From the NCBI RefSeq assembly GCF_900129705.1, contig NZ_FQWO01000001.1, positions 1 through 64,000 of the forward strand: 64,000 nt of DNA, given 5' to 3'. A program made the position numbers and the translations under genes. The notes under the pieces are model-generated. The model was not told the DNA's origin. It saw nothing but the letters and a program-made list of their open reading frames with translations, and made no database searches. This DNA is from Flavobacterium granuli (GTDB lineage Bacteria > Bacteroidota > Bacteroidia > Flavobacteriales > Flavobacteriaceae). Positions 50,310 to 59,677 of the stretch are shown piece after piece (position 1 is the stretch's first letter; every line of letters starts with the position of its first letter).

Positions 50310-50393
50310 CTTACTATTCGATAATCTACTTATGGAAAAATTAAATTTATTAGAAGATTAATTTATTAAATTTATAGATCAAAAAACGCCAAA

Positions 50394-51284
50394 ATGTCAA
50401 ATATAAAACTGATAATAGAAGAACGCCCAAGTAACATTGGCAATTTTATGGTAGGACGATTGCTTCCCTTTCGAGAAAAAAGAATGGTAGGGCCATTTGC
50501 ATTCATCGACCATATGGGACCCACTTGTATGAGCAATTACGAAAATCTCGATGTTCCACCGCATCCTCATATTGGACTTTCCACTTTGACTTACTTGTTT
50601 GAAGGCAGTATTATGCACAAAGACAGCCTGGGAACCGAAATGGAAATCAAACCCGGACAAATCAACTGGATGACTGCAGGAAAAGGAATTGTCCATTCAG
50701 AGCGAACACCTGAATATTTACGTAATTCCGATAAAATGCTACACGGACTTCAAATTTGGGTAGCTTTGCCAAAGGAATTGGAAGAAATAGAAGCTTCCTT
50801 TTTTCATGTCCCTGAGAATGAAATTCCAGAATGGCAACTGGGAGATGTTGCATTTAAACTCATAGCCGGCGAGGTTCTAGGCAAAAAATCACCAGTTCCG
50901 GTTTACAGCCCGCTTTATCTTTTAGAATTAAAAAGCCGCAGTCGTCAAACGGTGACTATTGGAGACTATTTATTTGGCGAAAGCGGCTTATATATTTTAG
51001 AAGGCAGCATTGAAAGTGAGGGCAATATTTTTGAACCCAAACAGCTTTTGGTAGCCAAAGACAGCAAACTTTGCTCTTTCGAAATGGCAGAAAACACAAC
51101 TATCTATATTTTTGGAGGAGAAGCTTTTCCCGAAGAAAGAATTATCTATTGGAATTTTGTAGCTTCAACCAAAGAACTGATTGAAAAAGCTAAAGACAAA
51201 TGGCTGGCACAAACTTTTGATAAAGTTCCCGGCGAAAATGAATTTGTCCCGCTTCCTGAGCAAAATAAACACTATCGGCTATGA
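50394..51284 (+). CDS. Pirin-family cupin protein
   Basis: 296 aa bicupin. The iron ligands of pirins are present: His57 and His59 in PPHPHIGLSTLTYLFEG, His101 and Glu103 in GIVHSERTPE. Some pirins oxidise quercetin, others regulate metabolism; the substrate here is unknown. It overlaps the OsmC gene by 4 bases (ATGA), so both are translated from one mRNA. Confidence 0.93.
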   Translation: MSNIKLIIEERPSNIGNFMVGRLLPFREKRMVGPFAFIDHMGPTCMSNYENLDVPPHPHIGLSTLTYLFEGSIMHKDSLGTEMEIKPGQINWMTAGKGIVHSERTPEYLRNSDKMLHGLQIWVALPKELEEIEASFFHVPENEIPEWQLGDVAFKLIAGEVLGKKSPVPVYSPLYLLELKSRSRQTVTIGDYLFGESGLYILEGSIESEGNIFEPKQLLVAKDSKLCSFEMAENTTIYIFGGEAFPEERIIYWNFVASTKELIEKAKDKWLAQTFDKVPGENEFVPLPEQNKHYRL

Positions 51285-51679
51285 CTAAAATAACAGCACA
51301 CATTGGTACACAACTGTACAGAACAGAAATAAAATCGCCAAATCATATCCTAATCGCTGATGAACCCGAAAGCAACGGCGGAAGCGATTTAGGATTTGAC
51401 TCTAAGGAGTTACTAGCCTCTTCTTTAGCGGCCTGTAGCTGCATTACCTTGCGCATGTATGCCAACAGAAAAGAATGGAATTTAACTGATGTAAAAGTCG
51501 AAGTCACAGTCGATAGAGATCCATCAGAAAATAAAACCAAAATTGAGCGTATAATTCAACTGTTTGGAGATCTGGACGCGGATCAAAGAGCAAGATTATT
51601 AGCCATTGCAAATAAGTGTCCAATACATCTTATTTTAAGTAATTCAATCGAAATTAACACCGAATTACATCAGGAATAA
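51281..51679 (+). CDS. OsmC/Ohr-family peroxiredoxin-like protein
   Basis: 132 aa. OsmC fold with the first Cys in SSLAACSCITLRMYANRK near 49-51 and the second in ANKCPIHLILSN near 111; two cysteines reduce organic hydroperoxides in this family. Start overlaps the pirin stop, suggesting a joint oxidative-stress role (inference). Confidence 0.88.
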   Translation: MTKITAHIGTQLYRTEIKSPNHILIADEPESNGGSDLGFDSKELLASSLAACSCITLRMYANRKEWNLTDVKVEVTVDRDPSENKTKIERIIQLFGDLDADQRARLLAIANKCPIHLILSNSIEINTELHQE

Positions 51680-51804
51680 TTAGAAATACAACAACTAAAT
51701 CCCCGAGTTTCAGTATTGGATATAAATAAAATGGTTTCACTGTTACAAACTGCTTTCACGAAAACAATCTCTAAATCATACCCAATCCTATTTTGGACAA
51801 AAAC

Positions 51805-51837
51805 AAAAAACCATTAACAATGTTAATGGTTTTTTAT
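51805..51837. terminator. Bidirectional terminator between osmC and pit
   Basis: AAAACCATTAACA / TGTTAATGGTTTT near-perfect palindrome with T-run, between convergent genes. Confidence 0.85.
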
Positions 51838-51855
51838 ATGATTTTAGGATCTCTT

Positions 51856-53202
51856 CTAGAAGAACAAACTAAGGAAATAATAAATCAATGCTGCTAAAAT
51901 TGCAGAAATTGGAATGGTTAGAACCCAAGCCCATAAAAGACTTACCGTAACTCCCCAACGTACAGCAGAAACTCTTTTCGTCAAACCTACACCGATAATA
52001 GAACCAGTAATAGTATGCGTAGTACTCACAGGCACTTTGAAATGCTCAGTAAAATATAAAGTTAATGCTCCGGCAGTTTCTGCAGCAACCCCTTCAAAAG
52101 AACTCACTTTTGTAATTTTTGAACCCATTGTTTTTACAATCTTCCATCCACCACTTAAAGTTCCTGCAGCAATAGCAGAATAACAAGCTAATGGAATCCA
52201 TTCTGGCATTCTGAAATCACCAGCTTCATTTGGAAGCACAACATCCAACCAATGAGGAAGACTTTCTTGAGCAATTCCGCTAGTATGGATGTAAACCGTA
52301 ACGGCTGCCGCTATAATCCCCATTACTTTTTGAGAATCATTTCCACCGTGACCTAAGCTAAAGGCCGCAGAAGACAACAGCTGCATCTTTTTTAACCAAG
52401 ATGCCGATTGGTGTAAGTTCAAACTACTAAACAGCAAACAAAAACTACTGATCGACAAAATAATGAAAGCAACTAAAAACCATTTAATATTATGTGATTC
52501 GAAAACAACACTCCAAAAATGGGAATCAAAACGTGGTTTTTTAATTTGATCGTAATAAATCATCTGACTTTCAACAAACCAGATCGTTAACAACATCAAA
52601 GCTGCTGTAAATATCTTAGGATAAATACTTTTTTTAGAAGCACTAAGAAGCCAGATTGAAATAAAGTAAGACATTAAAGCACCTAATAAAGGAGCCAAAA
52701 CGATAAAAGCAACGATGACCATAACCCCCGAAGGAAAACCACCGTCTTTTCCGGCAGTGTACCAGTTCACCGTATCGTACCAATAGGCTTTGTGTATTTC
52801 TGCACCTTCAACAATTGTATATTCAAAAAAACCGTGGACAGCAATGGCATGCGCAATGGCCGCACCAGCAAAACCACCAATTAAAGTATGAGAAGAACTC
52901 GAAGGGATCCCCTGCCACCAGGTAAATAAATTCCAAATAATGGCTGCTATAACACCGGCGAGAATCACCACCAGATTGATCTCAAGCGTATTGGCCGTTT
53001 TAGCAACCGTATCTGCCACCCCAAAACCAAAAACCCAATAGGCAAGGAAATTAAAGAAGGCTGCCCAAACTACCGCCTGAAAAGGAGACAGCACTTTTGT
53101 GGCAACAACGGTAGCTATCGCATTGGCTGCATCATGAAAACCATTGATGTAATCAAACACAAGAGCCAGAAAAATAATAACTATAAGTAAAGTAAATTCC
53201 AT
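51856..53202 (-). CDS. pit: Inorganic phosphate transporter, PiT family
   Basis: 448 aa with about ten hydrophobic helices and the two PHO4 signatures: FDYINGFHDAANAIATVV (with the GFHDAANAIAT core near 20-32) and PVSTTHTITGSIIGVG near 400. PiT proteins bring in metal-phosphate by proton or sodium symport. The gene directly follows a DUF47 gene, its usual partner. Confidence 0.95.
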   Translation of the reverse strand: MEFTLLIVIIFLALVFDYINGFHDAANAIATVVATKVLSPFQAVVWAAFFNFLAYWVFGFGVADTVAKTANTLEINLVVILAGVIAAIIWNLFTWWQGIPSSSSHTLIGGFAGAAIAHAIAVHGFFEYTIVEGAEIHKAYWYDTVNWYTAGKDGGFPSGVMVIVAFIVLAPLLGALMSYFISIWLLSASKKSIYPKIFTAALMLLTIWFVESQMIYYDQIKKPRFDSHFWSVVFESHNIKWFLVAFIILSISSFCLLFSSLNLHQSASWLKKMQLLSSAAFSLGHGGNDSQKVMGIIAAAVTVYIHTSGIAQESLPHWLDVVLPNEAGDFRMPEWIPLACYSAIAAGTLSGGWKIVKTMGSKITKVSSFEGVAAETAGALTLYFTEHFKVPVSTTHTITGSIIGVGLTKRVSAVRWGVTVSLLWAWVLTIPISAILAALIYYFLSLFF

Positions 53203-53232
53203 AAATGTAATTTCAGAAAGTAACTGATTAAA

Positions 53233-53877
53233 TTAAGAATGCTTTACAGCAATTGATTCTAAAACACCTGCCACACTTTTACACTTATCTGTTGCCGTTT
53301 CTAAAACAGACAATACTTCCTTGTATTTAATTATATTTTTTGCGTCAGTTTCATTTTCAAAAATTTCAAACACTGCTTTATTATAAACATTATCTGACTT
53401 GTTCTCTAACTTACTAATTCTAGCACAAGCTTCAGTAATATTCTTGATGTTTTTGAAGTTTTTCAATTCTTTCACTGCAGCATCAATATTCTGACAAGCC
53501 TCAAGATTAATTTCGGTCAATTTTCTGATCGACTTCGTAATCTTATCCACTTGATACAATCTCATTCTGCTTGCAGCACCTTGAAGGTTATCAGCCACAT
53601 TGTCAATTGATGTAATCAAAGAGTGTATGTCTTCTCTATCAAATGGAGTGATAAAGTTTCTACTTAACTCTAAATTAGTCTGACGCGTAATATCCTCACC
53701 TCTTTGTTCTAATTTGTCTATTTTTTGAAAAAGAACTTCTCTTTCTTTTAAAGGCAAATTAACCGCTTCGTGCAAGTTTGAAGCTAATTCAATCAAGTTA
53801 GTGGATGCTTCCTCGAAAAGCGGGAAAAACTTCTTGTCCTTTGGAACTAAAAATTGGAAAATACTATTTAATGACAT
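53233..53877 (-). CDS. DUF47 PhoU-like protein, partner of PiT
   Basis: 214 aa, all helical. The pattern FFPLFEEASTNLIELASNLH, DITRQTNLELSRNFITPFDR and DIHSLITSIDNVAD is typical of DUF47/PhoU-like proteins, which regulate the adjacent phosphate transporter. It lies 30 bases upstream of pit on the same strand. Confidence 0.92.
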   Translation of the reverse strand: MSLNSIFQFLVPKDKKFFPLFEEASTNLIELASNLHEAVNLPLKEREVLFQKIDKLEQRGEDITRQTNLELSRNFITPFDREDIHSLITSIDNVADNLQGAASRMRLYQVDKITKSIRKLTEINLEACQNIDAAVKELKNFKNIKNITEACARISKLENKSDNVYNKAVFEIFENETDAKNIIKYKEVLSVLETATDKCKSVAGVLESIAVKHS

Positions 53878-53926
53878 TTTTATTTATTTTTTGGGGACAA
53901 ATTTAATTCTTTATTTTAAGATAATG

Positions 53927-55441
53927 TTAAGCCATTGTTAACAAATCTTCTTCAATCTGAAAACTATTTAAAAAAGAAACCGTTTTTTCGATGTCATAAT
54001 GTAAAATTCTATCCTCTGTAACCAACGGAACTTCCTCACGATAAGAGCTCAAAAACATCTCGATAAAATCACTCGATTGCAATGGTCTTCGGTATTGAAT
54101 CGCTTGGGAAGCATTCATCAGCTCGATCGCTAATATACGCTCCAGATTATCCATGATACGCAATGCTTTTGTCGCGCCATTAGCGCCCATACTCACATGA
54201 TCCTCCTGTCCGTTACTGGAAACAATACTATCTATACTTGAGGGCGTGGCCAATTGCTTATTCTGACTGGCAATACTCGCCGCGGTATATTGTGGAATCA
54301 TAAAACCCGAATTCAGTCCCGGATTATCCACTAAAAATGCAGGTAGATTTCGCAATCCCGATATCAATTGATAGGTTCTGCGCTCAGAAATACTTCCTAA
54401 TTCTGCCAAGGCGATTGCCATAAAATCTAATGCCAATGCTAAAGGTTGCCCATGAAAATTCCCCCCCGAAATGATCTCGTCACTCTCAATAAAAATATTT
54501 GGATTATCGGTAACCGAGTTAATTTCTGTTTTAAAAACTTTTCTTACATAATCAATAGCATCTTTAGAAGCGCCATGAACTTGCGGCACACAACGGAAAG
54601 AATAGGGATCCTGAACGTGCGTTTTTTCCTGTTCAATAATTTCACTTCCTTCTAAGAATCCTTTAATGCGATTCGCTGTTACGATTTGTCCTTTATGAGG
54701 ACGAATAAAATGGATCAATTCGTGAAAAGGCTCAATACGACCATCAAAGCCTTCCAATGATATCGATGCGATCAAATCGGCGAGATATGAAAATTTATTG
54801 GCTTTCATCAAAATATGAACTCCATAAGCACTCATGAACTGCGTGCCGTTCAATAGGGCCAAACCTTCTTTGGACTGTAATACAATTGGTTCCCATTCAA
54901 AATGCTTCAATACTTCTGAAGAATGTACTTTTTTGCCTTCAAAATAAACTTCCCCTTCACCCAACAAAGGCAAAGATAAATGAGCCAGTGGGGCCAAATC
55001 GCCCGAAGCTCCCAGCGATCCCTGAGTATAAATTACCGGCAGAATATCATTATTGTAAAAAGCGATCAAACGCTCGACTGTTTGCAATTGAATCCCAGAA
55101 TGCCCATAACTCAAAGATTGAATTTTGAGCAACAACATCAGTTTTACAATTTCAGCAGGAACCTCTTCACCTGTCCCGCAAGAATGCGATTTAACTAAGT
55201 TTTCCTGCAATTTTGATAAGTTCTCATTGGATATTTTGACATTACAAAGTGAGCCAAAACCGGTATTTATTCCATAAATAGGTTCAGAATGTGAAGCCAT
55301 CTTTTTATCCAAAAAATCCCTGCATTTTTGAATATTTACCCTGGCTTCTTCAGACAATTCCAATAATTTATGTTGTGAAATAATCTCTTGAACTATTTCT
55401 AAGGAAAGTACAGCAGTACTTATATAATGTTTATTATCCAT
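53927..55441 (-). CDS. hutH: Histidine ammonia-lyase
   Basis: 504 aa MIO-type lyase that converts histidine to urocanate. The self-forming cofactor triad is Ala145-Ser146-Gly147 in GSLGASGDLAPLAHLSL; YGINTGFGSL and NLVKSHSCGTG are also present. The flanking GASGDLAPLAHL agrees with histidine rather than tyrosine lyases. No hutU, hutI or hutG lies within the window. Family members with other substrates exist in Flavobacterium, so substrate is probable, not proven. Confidence 0.9.
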   Translation of the reverse strand: MDNKHYISTAVLSLEIVQEIISQHKLLELSEEARVNIQKCRDFLDKKMASHSEPIYGINTGFGSLCNVKISNENLSKLQENLVKSHSCGTGEEVPAEIVKLMLLLKIQSLSYGHSGIQLQTVERLIAFYNNDILPVIYTQGSLGASGDLAPLAHLSLPLLGEGEVYFEGKKVHSSEVLKHFEWEPIVLQSKEGLALLNGTQFMSAYGVHILMKANKFSYLADLIASISLEGFDGRIEPFHELIHFIRPHKGQIVTANRIKGFLEGSEIIEQEKTHVQDPYSFRCVPQVHGASKDAIDYVRKVFKTEINSVTDNPNIFIESDEIISGGNFHGQPLALALDFMAIALAELGSISERRTYQLISGLRNLPAFLVDNPGLNSGFMIPQYTAASIASQNKQLATPSSIDSIVSSNGQEDHVSMGANGATKALRIMDNLERILAIELMNASQAIQYRRPLQSSDFIEMFLSSYREEVPLVTEDRILHYDIEKTVSFLNSFQIEEDLLTMA

Positions 55442-55860
55442 CGGGTATCGAATTTAAGAAGCCAAAATTCAATAAATCAATATTAAAAAGCAACATATAT
55501 TAATAATAATTTAAAAATCTCATCAATATACATCCATTTAACAAATCTTAGCTAATTAATACGTTACTATCATATTCTTTATGATTATATAAATTATGTT
55601 TTTAACAGCCAATAATTTGGAATAGCTCTTTTTTAAAAACTTCTCTCGTTATTAAAACAATAGACAAACAATTGCTGATTGGCCTTAAAGTGGACTAATT
55701 TATCGAATTAAAATTCCAAAAAAGCCTTCAAGCAAATCTCTTATTTTGGCAAAAAAAAAAATGATTGTATCAACAAAAGGCGCCTAAATTAAGAAATAGT
55801 CAGCGAGAGCCAAATTCCCTATTCCTTTTTAAAATATTCGCAAAAAGACTGTTACAGCTT
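55442..55860. other. Intergenic region between hutH and the thr operon promoter
   Basis: About 420 very AT-rich bases between divergent genes. It must contain the hutH promoter, but no convincing element stands out. No ORF or RNA is supported. Confidence 0.5.
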
Positions 55861-55888
55861 TTGAGTTTGTAAAAAAACCGTACATTTG
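55861..55888 (+). promoter_or_regulatory. Promoter of the threonine operon
   Basis: TTG at 55861-55863, 17-base spacer, TACATTTG at 55881-55888 (exact TAnnTTTG). Transcription would begin within about ten bases of the leader-peptide ATG at 55899. Confidence 0.65.
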
Positions 55889-55898
55889 AAAAACCATA

Positions 55899-56003
55899 AT
55901 GTCAAGTAACAGAACAACATATCATTCTTCACTAACAACTCCAATTAGAGTTGCGGCTTCTGCTACTTCTACAATTACTACAACAACTACCACTACCCCT
56001 TAG
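55899..56003 (+). CDS. thrL: Threonine-rich leader peptide of the thr operon
   Basis: 34 codons plus TAG, starting about ten bases after the -7 box. It encodes 13 threonines and two isoleucines; codons 27-33 are seven Thr in a row, preceded by Ile and followed by Pro and stop. Such runs just upstream of thrABC are the hallmark of ribosome-mediated attenuation, as in E. coli thrL, though the sequences are not homologous. It ends 111 bases before the thrA ATG. When charged threonyl-tRNA is scarce, a ribosome would stall in the run and change folding of the RNA beyond it. Too short for automatic gene calling. Confidence 0.85.
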   Translation: MSSNRTTYHSSLTTPIRVAASATSTITTTTTTTP

Positions 56004-56052
56004 GGGTATACATTTTACATATAAACCTATATTTATATTTTTCTTTTTTTTT
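55994..56052 (+). promoter_or_regulatory. Putative attenuator hairpins and T-tract of the thr operon
   Basis: A perfect hairpin TACCCC (55994-55999) / GGGGTA (56003-56008) with a 3-base loop sits over the last Thr codons and the stop of the leader. An alternative pairing TAGG (56001-56004) with CCTA (56026-56029) would break it and leads straight into a T-rich tract (about 56036-56052). The two are mutually exclusive, as expected for an attenuator, but the second stem is weak. Which form terminates is inference. Confidence 0.5.
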
Positions 56053-56114
56053 AGAAAGAGAAGAATCACACACATAAATAGCTCAATCCTTTTTTCAAAA
56101 TAAAAACAATTAGA

Positions 56115-58562
56115 ATGAAAGCATTAAAATTTGGCGGAACTTCCGTTGCCAATGCCCAAAATATAAAATTAGTCCTCAACATAGTTCTCCATCAGGCAAA
56201 ACAAGATAAACTAGTCGTAGTGGTATCGGCACTGAGTAAAGTAACTGATTTGCTTCAGTTGGCCGCCACAAAAGCCGCCGCTAAAGACGAAAGTTACAAA
56301 GAAATTGTAGCCGAAATCGAGAAAAAACATTTAGATACACTAAAAGAACTTATTCCTGTAAGTCAACAAAGCAGCTTGCTGAGTCATATCAAACGAATCA
56401 TCAATCATCTGGAGACCTTATTGGATGGCTGTTTCCTTTTAGGGGAATTGTCCCGCAGAACATCAGATACGATTTTGAGCTTTGGCGAATTATTATCTTC
56501 GTATATTATTGCCGAAGCATTAAAACAGAATTTAAAAAACTCCAGTTATAAAGACAGCCGCGAGCTGATCAAAACTAACAGCAATTTTGGCAAAGCCGCT
56601 GTCAATTTTGAACTTACAAACCAAAACATCACTGAGTTTTTTGCTTCCGATGACAGCCAAGTTGTGGTGATGCCCGGATTTATTGCTTCTACTCTTGACG
56701 GAATTACGACTACTTTAGGCCGCGGTGGTTCCGATTATACTGCTGCCATAATCGCCGGAGCGCTGCATGCAAGCGATTTGGAAATCTGGACTGATGTAAA
56801 CGGTATGTATACCGCCAATCCGAAAATAGTAAAACAAGCCCGACCTATCGCCTCAATTTCTTATCAGGAAGCGATGGAGTTGTCTCATTTTGGTGCCAAA
56901 GTGTTGTTTCCTCCAACAATCCAACCTGTTTTGAGGAAAAACATTCCCATCCATATTAAAAACACTTTTGAACCGGAAGCTATCGGCACTTGCATTTCAA
57001 ATAACGTATTTCACCACACTAATCCTGTAAAAGGAATCAGCCATATCGACAATATTACATTGATAACCTTAGAAGGTTCCGGTATGATTGGAGTTTCGGG
57101 TTCATCCAAAAGGTTATTTGAGGTATTGTCACAAGAAAACATTAATGTCATTTTCATTACCCAAGCCTCTTCTGAGCATTCCATCTGCATCGGAATTCTG
57201 AATACTGATGCTGATCTTGCCGAAAATGCGATCAACAAAGCTTTTGAAATTGAGATTTTACAAAACAAAATAGATTCTTGTATCGTCGAAAAAAACCTTT
57301 GCATTGCGGCTCTGGTGGGAGAAAACATGAAAAATCATCAGGGTTTGAGCGGCAAAATGTTCAGTACTTTAGGAAAAAACAATGTCAACATTCGAGCCAT
57401 TGCCCAAGGCGCATCCGAAAGAAACATATCAGTGGTAATCAACGAAAGAGACGTAAAAAAAGCGCTGAACAGCCTTCACGAACGTTTTTTTGAAGACAAT
57501 ACCAAACAGCTGAACCTGTTTGTGATGGGAGTTGGGAACGTGGGCGAAAAATTTATCGAACAAATCAATCAGCAAAAAAAATTCCTCAAAGACAACTTAA
57601 AAATAAACCTCAGAGTTATCGCTTTGTCCAATTCCAGAAAAATGCATTTTGACGAAGACGGAATTGATCTAAAATCGTGGCAGTCCGCTTTAGAAAATAG
57701 CGAGGAAGCCAACAAAGAGTTATTTATCGAAAAAGTAAAAAAATTGAATTTACGCAACAGTATTTTTGTGGACATCACCGCCAATGAAACTGTTTCCAGA
57801 ACATACGAACACTATTTAAGGGAAAATGTGGCCGTGGTAACTTGCAACAAAATTGCCTGTTCCTCCGCTTATGACAATTATAAAAACCTCAAAAATTTAT
57901 CCAGAAAGTTCAATGCCCCTTTTCTTTTTGAAACCAATGTTGGCGCGGGATTACCTATTATAGATACTGTAAAAAATCTAGTCGCTTCTGGTGATAAAGT
58001 CAATAAAATACAAGCTGTTTTGTCTGGAAGTCTGAATTTTATTTTTAATAATTTTGATGAAAGGAGCTCTTTTCACGACGTGGTAAAAGAAGCCGGTGTA
58101 CAAGGATTTACAGAGCCCGATCCAAAGATTGATTTGAGCGGAATTGACGTTGCCCGAAAGATTTTAATTTTGATTCGCGAGAGCGGTTACCAAATGGAAA
58201 TTGAAGAAATTGAAAATAAATCCTTCCTTCCCGCAGCATGCATGGACACATCAAATAACGAGGATTTTTTTAAATCCTTAATAGAACATAAAAGTCATTT
58301 CGAAGGAATTTTGGCGGAAGCCAAAGAAAAAGACAGCCGATTGAAATTTGTTGCTCAATTCGAAAATGGCAAAGCAAGCGTTGATTTGCAATTTATCCCA
58401 AAAGACCATCCTTTTTACAATTTGGAAGGAAAAGACAATATCGTATTGTTCTATACGGATCGTTACGTCGATCAGCCATTGTTGATAAAAGGCGCCGGTG
58501 CGGGAGCCGCCGTAACCGCTTCGGGGATTTTTGCCGATGTAATCAGAATAGGAAATGTATAA
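56115..58562 (+). CDS. thrA: Bifunctional aspartate kinase / homoserine dehydrogenase
   Basis: 815 aa. Aspartate kinase at about 1-290 (MKALKFGGTSVANAQNI, GRGGSDYTAAIIAGAL), two ACT regulatory domains at about 310-460 (KMFSTLGKNNVNIRAIAQGA), homoserine dehydrogenase at about 465-815 (FVMGVGNVGEKF, VGAGLPIIDTV, GSLNFIFN, EPDPKIDLSG). It performs the first and third steps from aspartate to threonine. First structural gene behind the leader peptide; feedback control by threonine through ACT domains is known for the family. Confidence 0.97.
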   Translation: MKALKFGGTSVANAQNIKLVLNIVLHQAKQDKLVVVVSALSKVTDLLQLAATKAAAKDESYKEIVAEIEKKHLDTLKELIPVSQQSSLLSHIKRIINHLETLLDGCFLLGELSRRTSDTILSFGELLSSYIIAEALKQNLKNSSYKDSRELIKTNSNFGKAAVNFELTNQNITEFFASDDSQVVVMPGFIASTLDGITTTLGRGGSDYTAAIIAGALHASDLEIWTDVNGMYTANPKIVKQARPIASISYQEAMELSHFGAKVLFPPTIQPVLRKNIPIHIKNTFEPEAIGTCISNNVFHHTNPVKGISHIDNITLITLEGSGMIGVSGSSKRLFEVLSQENINVIFITQASSEHSICIGILNTDADLAENAINKAFEIEILQNKIDSCIVEKNLCIAALVGENMKNHQGLSGKMFSTLGKNNVNIRAIAQGASERNISVVINERDVKKALNSLHERFFEDNTKQLNLFVMGVGNVGEKFIEQINQQKKFLKDNLKINLRVIALSNSRKMHFDEDGIDLKSWQSALENSEEANKELFIEKVKKLNLRNSIFVDITANETVSRTYEHYLRENVAVVTCNKIACSSAYDNYKNLKNLSRKFNAPFLFETNVGAGLPIIDTVKNLVASGDKVNKIQAVLSGSLNFIFNNFDERSSFHDVVKEAGVQGFTEPDPKIDLSGIDVARKILILIRESGYQMEIEEIENKSFLPAACMDTSNNEDFFKSLIEHKSHFEGILAEAKEKDSRLKFVAQFENGKASVDLQFIPKDHPFYNLEGKDNIVLFYTDRYVDQPLLIKGAGAGAAVTASGIFADVIRIGNV

Positions 58563-58569
58563 CTCAGTC

Positions 58570-58636
58570 GTAAAGTCGAATGCTATAAAGTTCGAAAATC
58601 ATTCACTTGATTTCGTGCCTATTTCTACGACTTTAC
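58570..58636. repeat. Separated inverted repeat between thrA and thrB
   Basis: GTAAAGTCG (58570-58578) and CGACTTTAC (58628-58636) are perfect complements 49 bases apart in the 92-base gap. They could pair in the mRNA and affect thrB translation or mRNA stability. Confidence 0.4.
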
Positions 58637-58654
58637 CACTTTAAGACTCATAAT

Positions 58655-59590
58655 ATGAACGAAATAAAAATATTCTGCCCGGCCACAATCGCTAATTTAT
58701 CCTGTGGTTTTGATGTCCTGGGTTTGTGTTTAGACAATGTGGGCGATGAAATGATTATCAAAAAATCGACCACCAAAGGAATTCGCATCACTAAAATTGT
58801 GGGTGCCGATTTGCCGCTGGAAACCGAACAAAATGTAGCCGGAGTAGCCGCTTTGGCACTGATTGAAGCTGTAGAAGCTAAATTGGGTCCAATAACCATC
58901 GGATTTGATATCGAAATTTACAAAAACATCAAAGCCGGAAGCGGTATTGGGAGCAGTGCTGCGAGTGCTGCGGGAGCCGTTTTTGGCATCAATGCTTTGC
59001 TGGAAAGTCCTTTTGAGATAAAAGATTTGGTACAATTTGCCATGCAAGGCGAAAAACTTGCCTGCGGAAACGCGCATGCCGATAATGTGGCTCCTGCTCT
59101 TTTGGGTGGCTTTACCTTGGTGAGAAGCTATACTCCATTGGACATCATAAAAATTGAAAGTCCTTCGGAATTATACGCTACGGTGGTACATCCGCAGATT
59201 GAATTGAAAACTTCGGATGCGCGTTCGGTATTAAAACAAAACGTTTCTCTAAAAAGTGCCATTATGCAATGGGGAAATGTGGGCGGATTGATTGCCGGTT
59301 TATACACTCAGGATTACGACTTGATAGGCCGTTCGTTACATGACGAAATTGTGGAGCCCATTCGCAGTGTCTTAATTCCGGGTTTTGATTTAATCAAACA
59401 GACCGCTTTAGAAAATGGCGCTTTGGGTTCAGGAATATCCGGTTCCGGGCCCTCTATTTTTGCTTTAAGCAAAGGGGCGGCAACCGCTCAAAAAATCGCA
59501 AAAGCCATGAGTGCCGTCTATGAAGAAATGAATCTCCCTTACGAAATTCATGTTTCTAAAGTGAATGACCAAGGAATGAAAATAATATAA
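58655..59590 (+). CDS. thrB: Homoserine kinase
   Basis: 311 aa GHMP kinase. Start at the ATG 58655 (MNEIKIFCPATIANLSCGFD); a longer frame exists but the family begins here. The ATP loop is GSGIGSSAASAAGAVFGIN near 90-108, and the third motif GSGISGSGPSIFAL lies near 275. Second gene of the operon. Confidence 0.96.
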   Translation: MNEIKIFCPATIANLSCGFDVLGLCLDNVGDEMIIKKSTTKGIRITKIVGADLPLETEQNVAGVAALALIEAVEAKLGPITIGFDIEIYKNIKAGSGIGSSAASAAGAVFGINALLESPFEIKDLVQFAMQGEKLACGNAHADNVAPALLGGFTLVRSYTPLDIIKIESPSELYATVVHPQIELKTSDARSVLKQNVSLKSAIMQWGNVGGLIAGLYTQDYDLIGRSLHDEIVEPIRSVLIPGFDLIKQTALENGALGSGISGSGPSIFALSKGAATAQKIAKAMSAVYEEMNLPYEIHVSKVNDQGMKII

Positions 59591-59677
59591 GAATTTTGAT
59601 TAACGCTTTTTGATTTCAGATGTAACTTAATGTTGCGAAAAAAATCACAAATCGTTAATCCTCAATCAAAAATCATA

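Noticed and set aside
55634-55700. Possible small RNA or ORF upstream of the thr operon
   Set aside because: Only AT-rich sequence with frequent stops and no stable hairpin visible.
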